DNA of 64,000 nucleotides. It comes from Acidovorax sp. Leaf78. Lineage in GTDB: Bacteria > Pseudomonadota > Gammaproteobacteria > Burkholderiales > Burkholderiaceae_C. The notes beneath the pieces were generated by a model. It saw only the letters and a program-made list of their open reading frames with translations. It ran no database searches and was not told the DNA's origin. A program made the translations under genes and the position numbers. Every line of letters starts with the position of its first letter. The stretch's first letter is position 1. Below, piece by piece: positions 36,651 to 46,162 of the stretch. Where the stretch lies: positions 357,384 to 421,383 of the forward strand of contig NZ_LMLZ01000020.1 in assembly GCF_001422735.1 (NCBI RefSeq), in the 5' to 3' direction.

Positions 36651-37570
36651 TGGAATCCTACGCACTCCTCATCGGCGCCACCTTGAGCGCCGGCACGGTC
36701 CTGGCCATCGCGGCCCTGGGCTTGCTCATCAACGAGAAGGCCGGCATCGTGAACCTGGGGGCCGAGGGCATGATGCTCTGCGCCGCCATCGCCGGGTTTG
36801 CCACCGTGGTGCACACGGGCAACACCTGGCTGGGCTTTGCCGCGGGCATGGCTGCCGGGGCGCTGCTGGCGGCCATCTTCGGTGTGCTGGTGATCTGGCT
36901 CAACACCAACCAGTACGCCACCGGGCTCGCGCTGTCGCTGTTCGGGGTGGGGTTCTCGGCCTTTGCGGGCATCAGCTTCGTGCAGGCCAAGCTGCCCGAG
37001 CTGCCCAAGTACGCCATCCCGGTGCTGTCCGACGTGCCGCTGCTCGGGCCCGCGCTGTTCCAGCAGCACCCGCTGGTGTACCTGACGATGGTGCTGGTGG
37101 CGGCGCTCATCTGGTTTTTGTACCGCTCGCGCGCGGGCCTGGTGCTGCGCTCGGTGGGCGAGTCGCCCGAGTCCGCCCATGCGCTGGGCTACCCGGTGCG
37201 CCGCATCCGCCTGGCTGCCGTGGTGGCCGGGGGCGCGCTGTGCGGGCTGTCGGGCGCGTACATCTCCACCGTCTACACCCCGCTGTGGGTCGAAGGCATG
37301 GTGGCCGGCCGCGGCTGGATCGCGCTGGCGCTGACCACCTTTGCCACCTGGCGCCCCGCGCGGGTGCTGCTGGGGGCCTACCTGTTCGGCGGCGTGACGA
37401 TGCTGCAGTTCCACCTGCAGGCCACGGGCGTGCAGGTGGCCAGCCAGCTGCTGTCGATGCTGCCGTACGTGGCGACCATCGTGGTGCTGGCGCTGATATC
37501 GCGCAACCCGGCGTGGATCCGCATCAACATGCCGGCGTCGCTGGGCAAGCCGTTCTATCCGGGCTCCTGA
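36650..37570 (+). CDS. Nucleoside-type ABC transporter permease 2
   Basis: This 306-residue permease of the same family (YufQ/NupC-like) has the family start LLIGATLSAGTVLAIAALGLLINEKAGIVNLGAEGMM, with RSRAGLVLRSVGESPESAHALGY in a cytosolic loop that probably contacts the ATPase. The ATG shares one base with the stop of permease 1. The binding-protein gene follows after 162 bp, long enough for its own promoter. Confidence 0.92.
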   Translation: MESYALLIGATLSAGTVLAIAALGLLINEKAGIVNLGAEGMMLCAAIAGFATVVHTGNTWLGFAAGMAAGALLAAIFGVLVIWLNTNQYATGLALSLFGVGFSAFAGISFVQAKLPELPKYAIPVLSDVPLLGPALFQQHPLVYLTMVLVAALIWFLYRSRAGLVLRSVGESPESAHALGYPVRRIRLAAVVAGGALCGLSGAYISTVYTPLWVEGMVAGRGWIALALTTFATWRPARVLLGAYLFGGVTMLQFHLQATGVQVASQLLSMLPYVATIVVLALISRNPAWIRINMPASLGKPFYPGS

Positions 37571-37732
37571 GCCGCGCCGGGCATTTTGCAGAAACTGCCT
37601 CCGTGGCCCGGGTCTTGCATCCGGGCTGCAGGAGCTGAAAAACCTTTGGTTACTGCCCGGTAGATCGGACCATAATCACCGTTTTCGTGCGTTTGCCGTT
37701 GTTAACCTCTCTTCATCCATAAGGAAACCGAC

Positions 37733-38899
37733 ATGACTGATCTGCAGAAACGCTCCCTGCTCAAGGTGGCAGCGCTCTCCGCCGTTGCCGCCGCCGCGCT
37801 CGTGGGCTGTGGCAAGAAGGAAGAACCGGCACCGGCCCCCGCGCCCGCACCGGCTCCTGCGGCAGAGGCCCCTGCGCCCAAGGCCGAGCCTCTGAAGATC
37901 GCGTTCGCGTACGTCGGCCCTGTCGGTGACGGCGGCTGGTCGTTCGCCCACGACAACGGCCGCAAGGCCATCGAGAAGGAATTCGGCGACAAGGTCGTGA
38001 CGAGCTTCGTCGAAAGCGTGCCCGAGTCCGCCGACGCCGAGCGCGTGCTGCGCGACCTGGCCGGCCAGGGCAACAAGCTGATCTTCGGCACGACCTTCGG
38101 CTACATGGAGTCCATCCAGAAGATCGCCCCGGACTTCAAGGACGTGAAGTTCGAGCACGCCACCGGCTACAAGACCGCCGAGAACGTGCGCACCTACGAC
38201 AGCCGCACCTACGAAGGTGCCTACATGGCCGGCGTGATCGCCGGTGCCATGACCAAGACCAACACGCTGGGCGTGGTGGGCTCGGTGCCGATCCCTGAAG
38301 TGATCCGCAACATCAACAGCTTCACGCTGGGTGCGCAGTCGGTCAACCCCAAGATCAAGACCAAGGTGGTCTGGGTGAACGAATGGTTCAGCCCGCCGAA
38401 GGAAACCGAAGCCGCCACGTCGCTGATCAACGGCGGCGCCGACGTGCTGTTCCAGAACACCGATTCGCCCGCCGTGCTCAAGACGGCGCAGGAAAAGGGC
38501 AAGCGCGCCTTCGGCTGGGATTCGGACATGACCGCCTATGGCCCCAAGGCCCACCTGGCATCGGCCGTGATCAACTGGGGCCCGTACTACACCAAGGCCA
38601 CCCGGGACGCCCTGGAAGGCAAGTGGGCCACCGGCCAAAGCTGGTGGGGCGTGAAGGAAGGCGCGATCGACATCGTCTCCATCGCTGAAGACGTGCCCGC
38701 CGACACCAAGGCCAAGGTCGAAGAAGTCAAGAAGGGCCTGGCCGACGGCAGCTTCGTGATCTGGAAGGGCCCCATCGTCGGCCAGGACGGCAAGGCCGTG
38801 CTGGAAAAGGACGCCGTGGCCGACGACAAATTCCTCGGCGGCGTGAACTTCTACGTCAAGGGCGTGGAAGGCAAGATCCCCGGCGGCGACAAGAAGTAG
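37733..38899 (+). CDS. BMP family substrate-binding lipoprotein (nucleoside ABC importer)
   Basis: This 388-residue lipoprotein has lipobox LVGC at residues 23-26, then a Pro/Ala linker (about 31-50) and a BMP/PnrA-type periplasmic binding fold (PLKIAFAYVGPVGDGGWSFAHDNG). Family landmarks are ADAERVLRDLAGQG, FGTTFGYMES, GYKTAENV and VWVNEWFSPPKE. BMP proteins bind purine nucleosides or bases and here feed the upstream permeases. It is separated by 162 bp from the transporter genes and followed by a terminator, so it may be expressed more strongly than they are. Confidence 0.93.
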   Translation: MTDLQKRSLLKVAALSAVAAAALVGCGKKEEPAPAPAPAPAPAAEAPAPKAEPLKIAFAYVGPVGDGGWSFAHDNGRKAIEKEFGDKVVTSFVESVPESADAERVLRDLAGQGNKLIFGTTFGYMESIQKIAPDFKDVKFEHATGYKTAENVRTYDSRTYEGAYMAGVIAGAMTKTNTLGVVGSVPIPEVIRNINSFTLGAQSVNPKIKTKVVWVNEWFSPPKETEAATSLINGGADVLFQNTDSPAVLKTAQEKGKRAFGWDSDMTAYGPKAHLASAVINWGPYYTKATRDALEGKWATGQSWWGVKEGAIDIVSIAEDVPADTKAKVEEVKKGLADGSFVIWKGPIVGQDGKAVLEKDAVADDKFLGGVNFYVKGVEGKIPGGDKK

Positions 38900-38915
38900 T
38901 AAGACGCCTTTGTGA

Positions 38916-40109
<1,194 letters not shown>

Positions 40110-40187
40110 GAACGGACCACTCTCGCGCTGCGTTGCGGGATGGCTCATGGTGCAGCCGCCTTCACAGGCCCTCCAGAGGCCTTGGTT

Positions 40188-40208
40188 TTATCCCCCATTT
40201 GGTGCAGG
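40188..40208. repeat. Short motif shared with the hns downstream region
   Basis: ATCCCCCATTTGGTGCAGG here differs by one base in 19 from ATCCCCCAATTGGTGCAGG at 56750-56768. It lies about 180 bp before the chemoreceptor gene. The function is unknown. Confidence 0.5.
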
Positions 40209-40388
40209 ACTAGCTAAATTTTCGGGTAAACCCTAGAATTGTGAGTTTTTGTACGAGCGGGCTGAGGCCCGCATCCTGGGGCGCCGTCAGCCGCACCCCC
40301 GTTTTGACTTCCCTCGATCCAGACCCCCTCAGCCCATGGACCATGGGCTGGCGAGGCGCGCGCCCGCGCCACCACGGAGCTTTCCCCC

Positions 40389-41981
40389 ATGTTTCTCAGT
40401 CAAATTTCCATCGGCAAGCGCCTCACTTTGGTGCTGGGCCTGATCCTGGCCCTGTTTTTTGCCAGCAGCGTGGTGGCGGTGGTCAAGCTCGGCCAACTGG
40501 GCCAGGAGATCGACACCATGGTGTCCGACAACATCAAGACCGAGCGCGCGGGGGCCGACTGGCTGCGCCACACCACGTCGGGCGTGCAGCGCGCCGCGGC
40601 CATCGCCAAGAGCAGCGACGCGAGCCTGATCCCGTACTTCGCACCGGCCACGGCCGAGTCGATCCGCAACACCAACGAGCTGCAAAAGTTCATCGAATCC
40701 AAGATGGACACGCCCGAAGAGAAGAAGCTCTTCGACCAGGTGGGCCAGCTGCGCAAGGACTACCTTGCGGCGCGCGAGGAAGTGAGCAAGTTCAAGCAGG
40801 CGGGCGACGCCGAGAGCGCCAACAAGGTGTTCAGTGAGCGCTTTGAGCCCACCTCGCGCAGTTATCTCGCAGGCGTGCAGCAGATGGTGGACGCGCAGCG
40901 CGCGCAGCTGGACGACGCCGGCAAGCGCAGCGAAACCCTGCGCGCACAGACCACCCTGCTGCTGCAGGTCTGCACCGGCGTCTCGCTGCTGCTGGGCGCC
41001 TTGCTGGCCTGGCTGCTGGCCACCAGCATCACGCGCCCGCTGCGCCATGCCGAGGCCATTGCCGAAGCCATCGCCGACATGGACTTGACCGGCCAGCCCG
41101 AAGCCAGCTACGCCAACGACGAAACCGGCCGCCTGCTGCGCGCGCTGGACCTGATGCGCAGCGCGCTGCAAGGCTCGCTGCAGCAAGTGCGTGGCGTGGT
41201 GGACAGCATCTCCACAGCCAGCACGCAGATCGCCATCGGTAACCAGGACCTGAGCGCGCGCACCGAGCAGACCGCCAGCAGCCTGCAGGAAACCGCCAGC
41301 TCCATGGAAGAGCTGACCAGCACCGTGCGCCAGAGCGCTGATTCGGCCGTGCAGGCCAACCAGCTGGCCGCATCGGCCGCTGCCGTGGCCGAGCGCGGTG
41401 GCGCGGTGGTCTCGCAGGTGGTGAGCACCATGGACGAGATCAACACCAGCAGCAAGAAGATCGCGGACATCATCGGCACCATCGACGGCATCGCCTTCCA
41501 GACCAACATCCTCGCGCTCAATGCGGCCGTCGAAGCGGCCCGTGCAGGCGAGCAGGGCCGCGGGTTTGCCGTGGTGGCCACCGAAGTGCGCAGCCTGGCA
41601 CAGCGCAGTGCCGAGGCTGCCAAGGAGATCAAGGCGCTCATCAGCGTGTCGGTGGAGAAGGTCGAGTCGGGCTCTGCCCTGGTGCAGAACGCCGGTACGA
41701 CCATGACCGAGATCGTGAGCTCGGTGCGCCGCGTGACCGACATCATTGGCGAGATCAGCGCCGCAGCGTCGGAGCAGAGCCTGGGCATAGGCCAGGTGAA
41801 CGTGGCGGTGAGCCAGCTGGACCAGATGACGCAGCAAAATGCCGCGCTGGTGGAGGAATCCACCGCAGCCGCCGAGAGCCTGAAGGACCAGGCCGCGCGC
41901 CTGTCCGAAGTGGTGGGCGCCTTCCGCCTGGGCGGTACCGTGTCGGACTCCGCACGCCTCAGGGTGCCGCGCCTGGGCTGA
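40389..41981 (+). CDS. Methyl-accepting chemotaxis protein
   Basis: This 530-residue chemoreceptor has helix 1 (about 9-30), a periplasmic four-helix-bundle ligand domain (about 35-185), helix 2 (about 192-212), HAMP ([18 protein letters not shown]) and a long signalling domain. The conserved hairpin tip [26 protein letters not shown] is intact. It lacks a C-terminal CheR/CheB-tethering pentapeptide. It is embedded between purine deaminase and BMP genes, so a purine-related signal, possibly presented by a BMP protein, is a reasonable hypothesis. No che genes are in the window. Confidence 0.95.
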   Translation: MFLSQISIGKRLTLVLGLILALFFASSVVAVVKLGQLGQEIDTMVSDNIKTERAGADWLRHTTSGVQRAAAIAKSSDASLIPYFAPATAESIRNTNELQKFIESKMDTPEEKKLFDQVGQLRKDYLAAREEVSKFKQAGDAESANKVFSERFEPTSRSYLAGVQQMVDAQRAQLDDAGKRSETLRAQTTLLLQVCTGVSLLLGALLAWLLATSITRPLRHAEAIAEAIADMDLTGQPEASYANDETGRLLRALDLMRSALQGSLQQVRGVVDSISTASTQIAIGNQDLSARTEQTASSLQETASSMEELTSTVRQSADSAVQANQLAASAAAVAERGGAVVSQVVSTMDEINTSSKKIADIIGTIDGIAFQTNILALNAAVEAARAGEQGRGFAVVATEVRSLAQRSAEAAKEIKALISVSVEKVESGSALVQNAGTTMTEIVSSVRRVTDIIGEISAAASEQSLGIGQVNVAVSQLDQMTQQNAALVEESTAAAESLKDQAARLSEVVGAFRLGGTVSDSARLRVPRLG

Positions 41982-42203
41982 TGGGGGCGTCGATGCAGGC
42001 GAAGGGTGGGCGCCGCCCCACAGCCTGCCCGGCACCCATCACTATCGACCTGTTCACCATCGACCTGTCCAGCGAACCGTTTGCCGAACTGCCCACCGAC
42101 CGCAGGACCATCGACTGAACCACTGACCGACCGATTTTTTTCGTGGACCACCGCCGCCCTGCGGTGGCTCCGCTTTTCAACCTGGGCCATGTAGAGGAAC
42201 ACC

Positions 42204-43349
42204 ATGTACAAAAACCTCGCCACCGCACTGCGTGCGGCTTGTGTGAGTGCGCTGGCGGGCGCCGTTTTCATCACCTTTCCCGCTGTCTCCCAAACCCCGG
42301 CCGGTGCCAAACCACCTGCCCCCGCGCCAGCGCAGCAGCCCGTCAAGGCGGGCTTCGTCTACGTCTCCCCCATCACCGAAGCCGGCTGGACGCGCCAGCA
42401 CGACGAGGGCCGCAAGGCCGTGGAGGCGGCGCTGGGCGCACAGGTGCAAACCACCTTTGTGGAAAACGTGGCCGAGGGGGCCGACGCCGAGCGCGTGATC
42501 CGCGACCTGGCGGCCACGGGGCATCAGATCATCTTCACGCCCAGCTTCGGCTACATGGAGCCCACGCTCAAGGTGGCGCAGGACTATCCGAACGTGAAGT
42601 TCGAGTCCATCACCGGCTACAAGACCGCGCCCAACGTGGCGGCGGCCAATGCTCGCTACTACGAGGGCCGGTATCTTGCGGGCATCGCGGCGGGCCGCAT
42701 GAGCAAGACCGGCGTGGCGGGCTACGTGGCGGGCTTTCCGATCCCCGAAGTGCTGCAGGGCATCAACGCGTTCACGCTGGGCATGCGCTCGGTCAACCCG
42801 CAGGCCACCGTCAAGGTGGTGTGGATCAACGTGTGGTTCGACCCGCCCAAGGAGCGCGATGCGGCCATGGTGCTCTTCAACCAGGACGTGGACGTGATGG
42901 CGTTTCACACCGGATCCACCGCGGTGATGGCCGCAGCGCAGGAGCGCGGCAAGATGGCCGTGGCCTACCACTCCGACATGCGCAAAGCCGGGCCGGACGC
43001 GCAGATCGTCGCCGTCACCCACCAATGGGGCCGCTACTACACCGACCGCGTGCGCGCGGTGCAAAACGGCACCTGGAAGAGCGGCAACCTCTGGGGCGGC
43101 GTGCGCGAGGGCCTGATCCGCGTGGGCGACTTCGGCCCCAAGGTGCCGCCCGCCGTGCAGCAGGAGGTGCTGGCCGCACAGAAGGCCATCGGCGCGGGGC
43201 AGCTGCAGCCGTTCCGCGCGGGTACCAAGGCCGCAGTGCGCGACAACGAAGGGCGCGAAGTGATCGCTGCCGGCCAGTCCCTGACGGATGCACAGATCCT
43301 GCAGATGAACTGGCTGGTGGAAGGCGTGCAGGGCCGCATCACCCGCTGA
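42204..43349 (+). CDS. BMP family periplasmic binding protein, transporter-less copy
   Basis: This 381-residue paralogue of the BMP lipoprotein shares ADAERVIRDLAATG, PSFGYMEPTLK, GYKTAPNV, INAFTLGMRSVNP and VWFDPPKERDA. It has an ordinary signal peptide (VSALAGAVFITFPAVSQ) without a convincing lipobox, then a Pro/Ala linker. It therefore looks soluble in the periplasm, unlike the first copy. No permease follows. It may share the upstream importer, or serve as a ligand-presenting protein for the adjacent chemoreceptor; the sequence does not decide. Confidence 0.88.
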   Translation: MYKNLATALRAACVSALAGAVFITFPAVSQTPAGAKPPAPAPAQQPVKAGFVYVSPITEAGWTRQHDEGRKAVEAALGAQVQTTFVENVAEGADAERVIRDLAATGHQIIFTPSFGYMEPTLKVAQDYPNVKFESITGYKTAPNVAAANARYYEGRYLAGIAAGRMSKTGVAGYVAGFPIPEVLQGINAFTLGMRSVNPQATVKVVWINVWFDPPKERDAAMVLFNQDVDVMAFHTGSTAVMAAAQERGKMAVAYHSDMRKAGPDAQIVAVTHQWGRYYTDRVRAVQNGTWKSGNLWGGVREGLIRVGDFGPKVPPAVQQEVLAAQKAIGAGQLQPFRAGTKAAVRDNEGREVIAAGQSLTDAQILQMNWLVEGVQGRITR

Positions 43350-43441
43350 CGCGGTTACCTGGGCTGCGTCGGCGCGCAGGCCATAGCGTTTATTGCACGC
43401 AGCGTATGTCCGGGGCCACAGCCGCCGCTAAGCTAGCGCCC

Positions 43442-44725
43442 ATGCACGTATACCGCTCAGCCCTTTTGCGCTTTGCCGACGATGGATCGGCGCTGTATGA
43501 AGAAGACGGCCTCTTGGCCGTCGGCCCCGATGCGAAGGGCCGCCAGCGCGTGGTGGCGGCGGGTGCTTGGCAAGCGCTCGCCCACCAGTACGCCGGCCAC
43601 CCCGTCACGCACCTTCCGGGCCGGATTCTGGCGCCGGGCTTCGTGGACATGCACATCCACTTTCCGCAGACCGACGTGATCGGCTCGCCCGCGGACGGCC
43701 TGCTGCCCTGGCTGGAGAACTACACGTTTCCGCACGAGTCGCGTTTTGTCGACCCGGCCTACGGCGCCCAGGTGGCGGGCTTTTTCGTCGACGAGCTGCT
43801 GCGCAACGGCGTGACCACGGCGCTGACGTTTGCCACCTCGCACCCGGCCAGCGTGGACGCGCTGTTCACCGAGGCGCAGCGCCGCCAGCTGCGCCTGATC
43901 ACCGGCAAGGTGCTGCAGGACCGGCATTCCCCCGACGGCGTGCGCGACGACACGGAGCAGAGCCTGCTCGACACCGAAGTACTCATCCGCCGCTGGCACG
44001 GCGTGGACCGCCTGGGCTACGCCATCACGCCGCGCTTTGCCCCCACCAGTACGCCCGAGCAGCTGCGCGGCGCGGGCGATCTGGCCGCGCGCTACCCCGA
44101 CGTGTGGATTCAGTCGCACGTGGCCGAGAACCTGGACGAGATCCGTTGGGCGCGCGAGCTGTTCCCCGCGTCGCGCAGCTACCTGGCGGTGTACGACGAC
44201 TTCGGCCTGATGCGCGAGCGTGCGGTGTACGCCCACTGCATCCATTTCGACGACGACGACCGCGCGCTGATGCGTGACACCGGCACCGTGGCGGCCGTCA
44301 GCCCCACGAGCAACCTGTTCCTGGGCAGCGGCTTTTTCGACTATGCGGGCGCGGACCGCGTGGGCTTTGGCTACGGCCTGGCCAGCGACGTGGGCGGGGG
44401 CACCAGCTTCAGCCCGTTCCACACCATGCTGGCGGCTTACTACGTGGGCCGCGAGGGCCAGAGCAAGCAGGGCCTGAGCTTGTCGCCCCAGCAGCTGTGG
44501 TGGCAGCACACGGCGGGCGCGGCCCAGGCGCTGGGCTTGGCGGGCGTGTTGGGCAACCTGCAGCCGGGCTGCGAGGCGGACTTCGTGGTGCTGAACCCCC
44601 GCGCCACGCCCCTGTTGGAGCGCAAGACGGCCCAGGCGCGCAACCTGGATGAGCTATTGTTTGCGCTGATCGTGCTGGGGGATGACCGCGTGGTGGAAGA
44701 GACGGTGATTTCTCAAGCAAAATAA
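43442..44725 (+). CDS. guaD: Guanine deaminase
   Basis: GuaD converts guanine to xanthine and ammonia. The 427-residue amidohydrolase has the zinc ligands HIHFPQTD (near residue 70), HVAENLDEIRWARELFP, AHCIHFDDDD and the catalytic Asp in SDVGGGTSFSPFHT. The start at 43442 gives the family N-terminus MHVYRSALLRFADD; an in-frame ATG at 43406 would add 12 residues, and neither has a clear ribosome-binding site. It lies 92 bp after the second BMP gene. Together with the adenine deaminase-like gene and xdhAB it funnels purines to xanthine and urate. Confidence 0.93.
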   Translation: MHVYRSALLRFADDGSALYEEDGLLAVGPDAKGRQRVVAAGAWQALAHQYAGHPVTHLPGRILAPGFVDMHIHFPQTDVIGSPADGLLPWLENYTFPHESRFVDPAYGAQVAGFFVDELLRNGVTTALTFATSHPASVDALFTEAQRRQLRLITGKVLQDRHSPDGVRDDTEQSLLDTEVLIRRWHGVDRLGYAITPRFAPTSTPEQLRGAGDLAARYPDVWIQSHVAENLDEIRWARELFPASRSYLAVYDDFGLMRERAVYAHCIHFDDDDRALMRDTGTVAAVSPTSNLFLGSGFFDYAGADRVGFGYGLASDVGGGTSFSPFHTMLAAYYVGREGQSKQGLSLSPQQLWWQHTAGAAQALGLAGVLGNLQPGCEADFVVLNPRATPLLERKTAQARNLDELLFALIVLGDDRVVEETVISQAK

Positions 44726-44730
44726 GCCCA

Positions 44731-44893
44731 GGGAACCTCTGCACGAATCACCGCGCCGTGGGCATCTGCGGTCTCGGGCAGTCTGCGGCGTTGCAAATAC
44801 TCGCAATAGCTACGGCTATTGCTCCGTTTTGCGCCTTGCAGCCCCTCCCGATCCGCAGCCCCCACTTTCCGCTCGATTCGTGCAGAGGTTCCC
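44731..44893. mobile_element. 163-bp MITE-like element with perfect 19-bp terminal inverted repeats
   Basis: The left end GGGAACCTCTGCACGAATC (44731-44749) is the exact reverse complement of the right end (44875-44893). The interior has no ORF but holds a hairpin GCAATAGC-TACG-GCTATTGC (44803-44822) and flanking GC-rich sequence. It begins 5 bp after the guaD stop and ends next to a partial palindromic repeat. No target duplication is obvious. Its form suggests a non-autonomous mobile element or an extended cruciform repeat. Confidence 0.6.
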
Positions 44894-44938
44894 TTGCGCT
44901 TGATGATCAAGCGCTACCAGCTACATATTTCATAGCGC
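44894..44938. repeat. Partial palindromic repeat upstream of dcd
   Basis: GCGCTTGATGATCAAGCGC is followed by TACCAGCTA and CATATTTCATAGCG, matching the right half of the dispersed repeat; the outer left arm is missing, cut at the edge of the 163-bp element. Confidence 0.55.
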
Positions 44939-44994
44939 CCGGACGTTTGTCGTTGTTTGTCGACCGCCCGGGCCACTGCGCAGGGAGTTGACCG

Positions 44995-45567
44995 ATGAGC
45001 ATCAAGAGCGACAAATGGATCCGCCGCATGGCCGCCGAGCACGGGATGATCGAGCCCTTCGAGCCCGGCCAGGTGCGCGAGGCCGAAGGCCGCAAGATCA
45101 TCAGCTACGGCACCAGCAGCTACGGCTACGACATCCGGTGCGCGCCCGAATTCAAGGTGTTCACCAACATCCACAGCACCGTGGTGGACCCGAAGAACTT
45201 CGACGAGAAGAGCTTCGTGGACTTTCATGGCGACAGCTGCATCATCCCGCCCAACAGCTTTGCGCTGGCGCGCACCATGGAGTACTTCCGCATTCCGCGC
45301 AACGTGCTGACCATCTGCCTGGGCAAGAGCACCTATGCCCGCTGCGGCATCATCGTGAACGTGACCCCGTTCGAGCCCGAGTGGGAAGGCTACGTGACGC
45401 TGGAGTTTTCCAACACCACGCCGCTGCCGGCCCGCATCTACGCCGGCGAAGGCTGTGCACAGGTGCTGTTCTTCGAGAGCGACAAGGACGATGTGTGCGA
45501 GGTGAGCTACCGCGACCGCGGAGGCAAGTACCAGGGGCAGGTCGGCGTCACGCTGCCCAAGGCCTGA
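44995..45567 (+). CDS. dcd: dCTP deaminase
   Basis: Dcd deaminates dCTP to dUTP, supplying the dUMP/thymidylate route. The 190-residue protein starts [19 protein letters not shown] and contains [18 protein letters not shown]. The active-site region [20 protein letters not shown] is followed by the catalytic Glu in [25 protein letters not shown] lies a few bases before the ATG. The 269-bp upstream gap is filled by the inverted-repeat element and a palindromic repeat, leaving only ~60 bp for a promoter. Confidence 0.96.
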   Translation: MSIKSDKWIRRMAAEHGMIEPFEPGQVREAEGRKIISYGTSSYGYDIRCAPEFKVFTNIHSTVVDPKNFDEKSFVDFHGDSCIIPPNSFALARTMEYFRIPRNVLTICLGKSTYARCGIIVNVTPFEPEWEGYVTLEFSNTTPLPARIYAGEGCAQVLFFESDKDDVCEVSYRDRGGKYQGQVGVTLPKA

Positions 45568-45763
45568 TTCCCGCCGCTACACAGCCACCCAGCCACCCAG
45601 GCAACGGGGTGGCCCCGCAGGCGCTCAGCCGCGGGCGGGCGGTGCGCACAGCCGGTGTCCTACACAGGCATGGTCCATCGGCTGAAGTGCAAGCGCAAGT
45701 AAGGTTCTTAGCATGGTGTCAAGCCTCCAGATGGTCTGGTGGTGAGACAAAAAGGAGTTCCCC

Positions 45764-46147
45764 ATGCTGACCTTTGCTGCACCCTCGGCACCCGCGCAAA
45801 ACCGGGGCGCTGATTTTTCCCTCACCACAGACGCATCGTTTGCCTCGCAACGCCGCGCGGCAGCGTTTGTCGGCATGCCGCACCACGCCACCTACTGGCC
45901 CTGCGATTTGCTCAACGTTTTTGTGCTCAAGATGGCCGCTGCGGGCCACTGTGTCAACACCGACATGATGCTGGGCCACCGGCCCTATGCCCAGAGCCGC
46001 CTGAATGCCGCCTACGACTCGCGCGACGAAAGCCTTGGCGCGCTGGCAGCCCGCTTGCAGGTCTACTTCGACGCCGCGGCGCCTGAAGGTTGCCGCGTAG
46101 CAGCCGAGATGGACGAGCAAGGACGCGGACACCTGCTCCTGGTGTAA
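45764..46147 (+). CDS. Hypothetical protein, 127 aa
   Basis: I do not recognise this family. The 127-residue product is preceded by AAAGGAG at good spacing, supporting translation. It has no signal peptide or membrane helix. A central stretch (MPHHATYWPCDLLNVFVLKMAAAGHCVNTDMMLG) contains two Cys and several His, then ARLQVYFDAAA, and it ends RGHLLLV. It stands alone between dcd and the convergent GGDEF gene, only 15 bp from the latter's stop with no terminator between. Confidence 0.6.
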   Translation: MLTFAAPSAPAQNRGADFSLTTDASFASQRRAAAFVGMPHHATYWPCDLLNVFVLKMAAAGHCVNTDMMLGHRPYAQSRLNAAYDSRDESLGALAARLQVYFDAAAPEGCRVAAEMDEQGRGHLLLV

Positions 46148-46162
46148 CAGCCCTCAGGTCCC

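Noticed and set aside
37646..37673. TTGGTT...CATAAT promoter before the BMP lipoprotein gene
   Set aside because: The spacer is about 19 bp and both hexamers are imperfect, so confidence is too low.
40215..40241. Sigma-28-like promoter (TAAATTTT-N11-TAGAATTG) before the chemoreceptor gene
   Set aside because: The -35 part fits, but the -10 part matches GCCGATAA poorly, so it is not reported as a feature. A transcription start map would decide.
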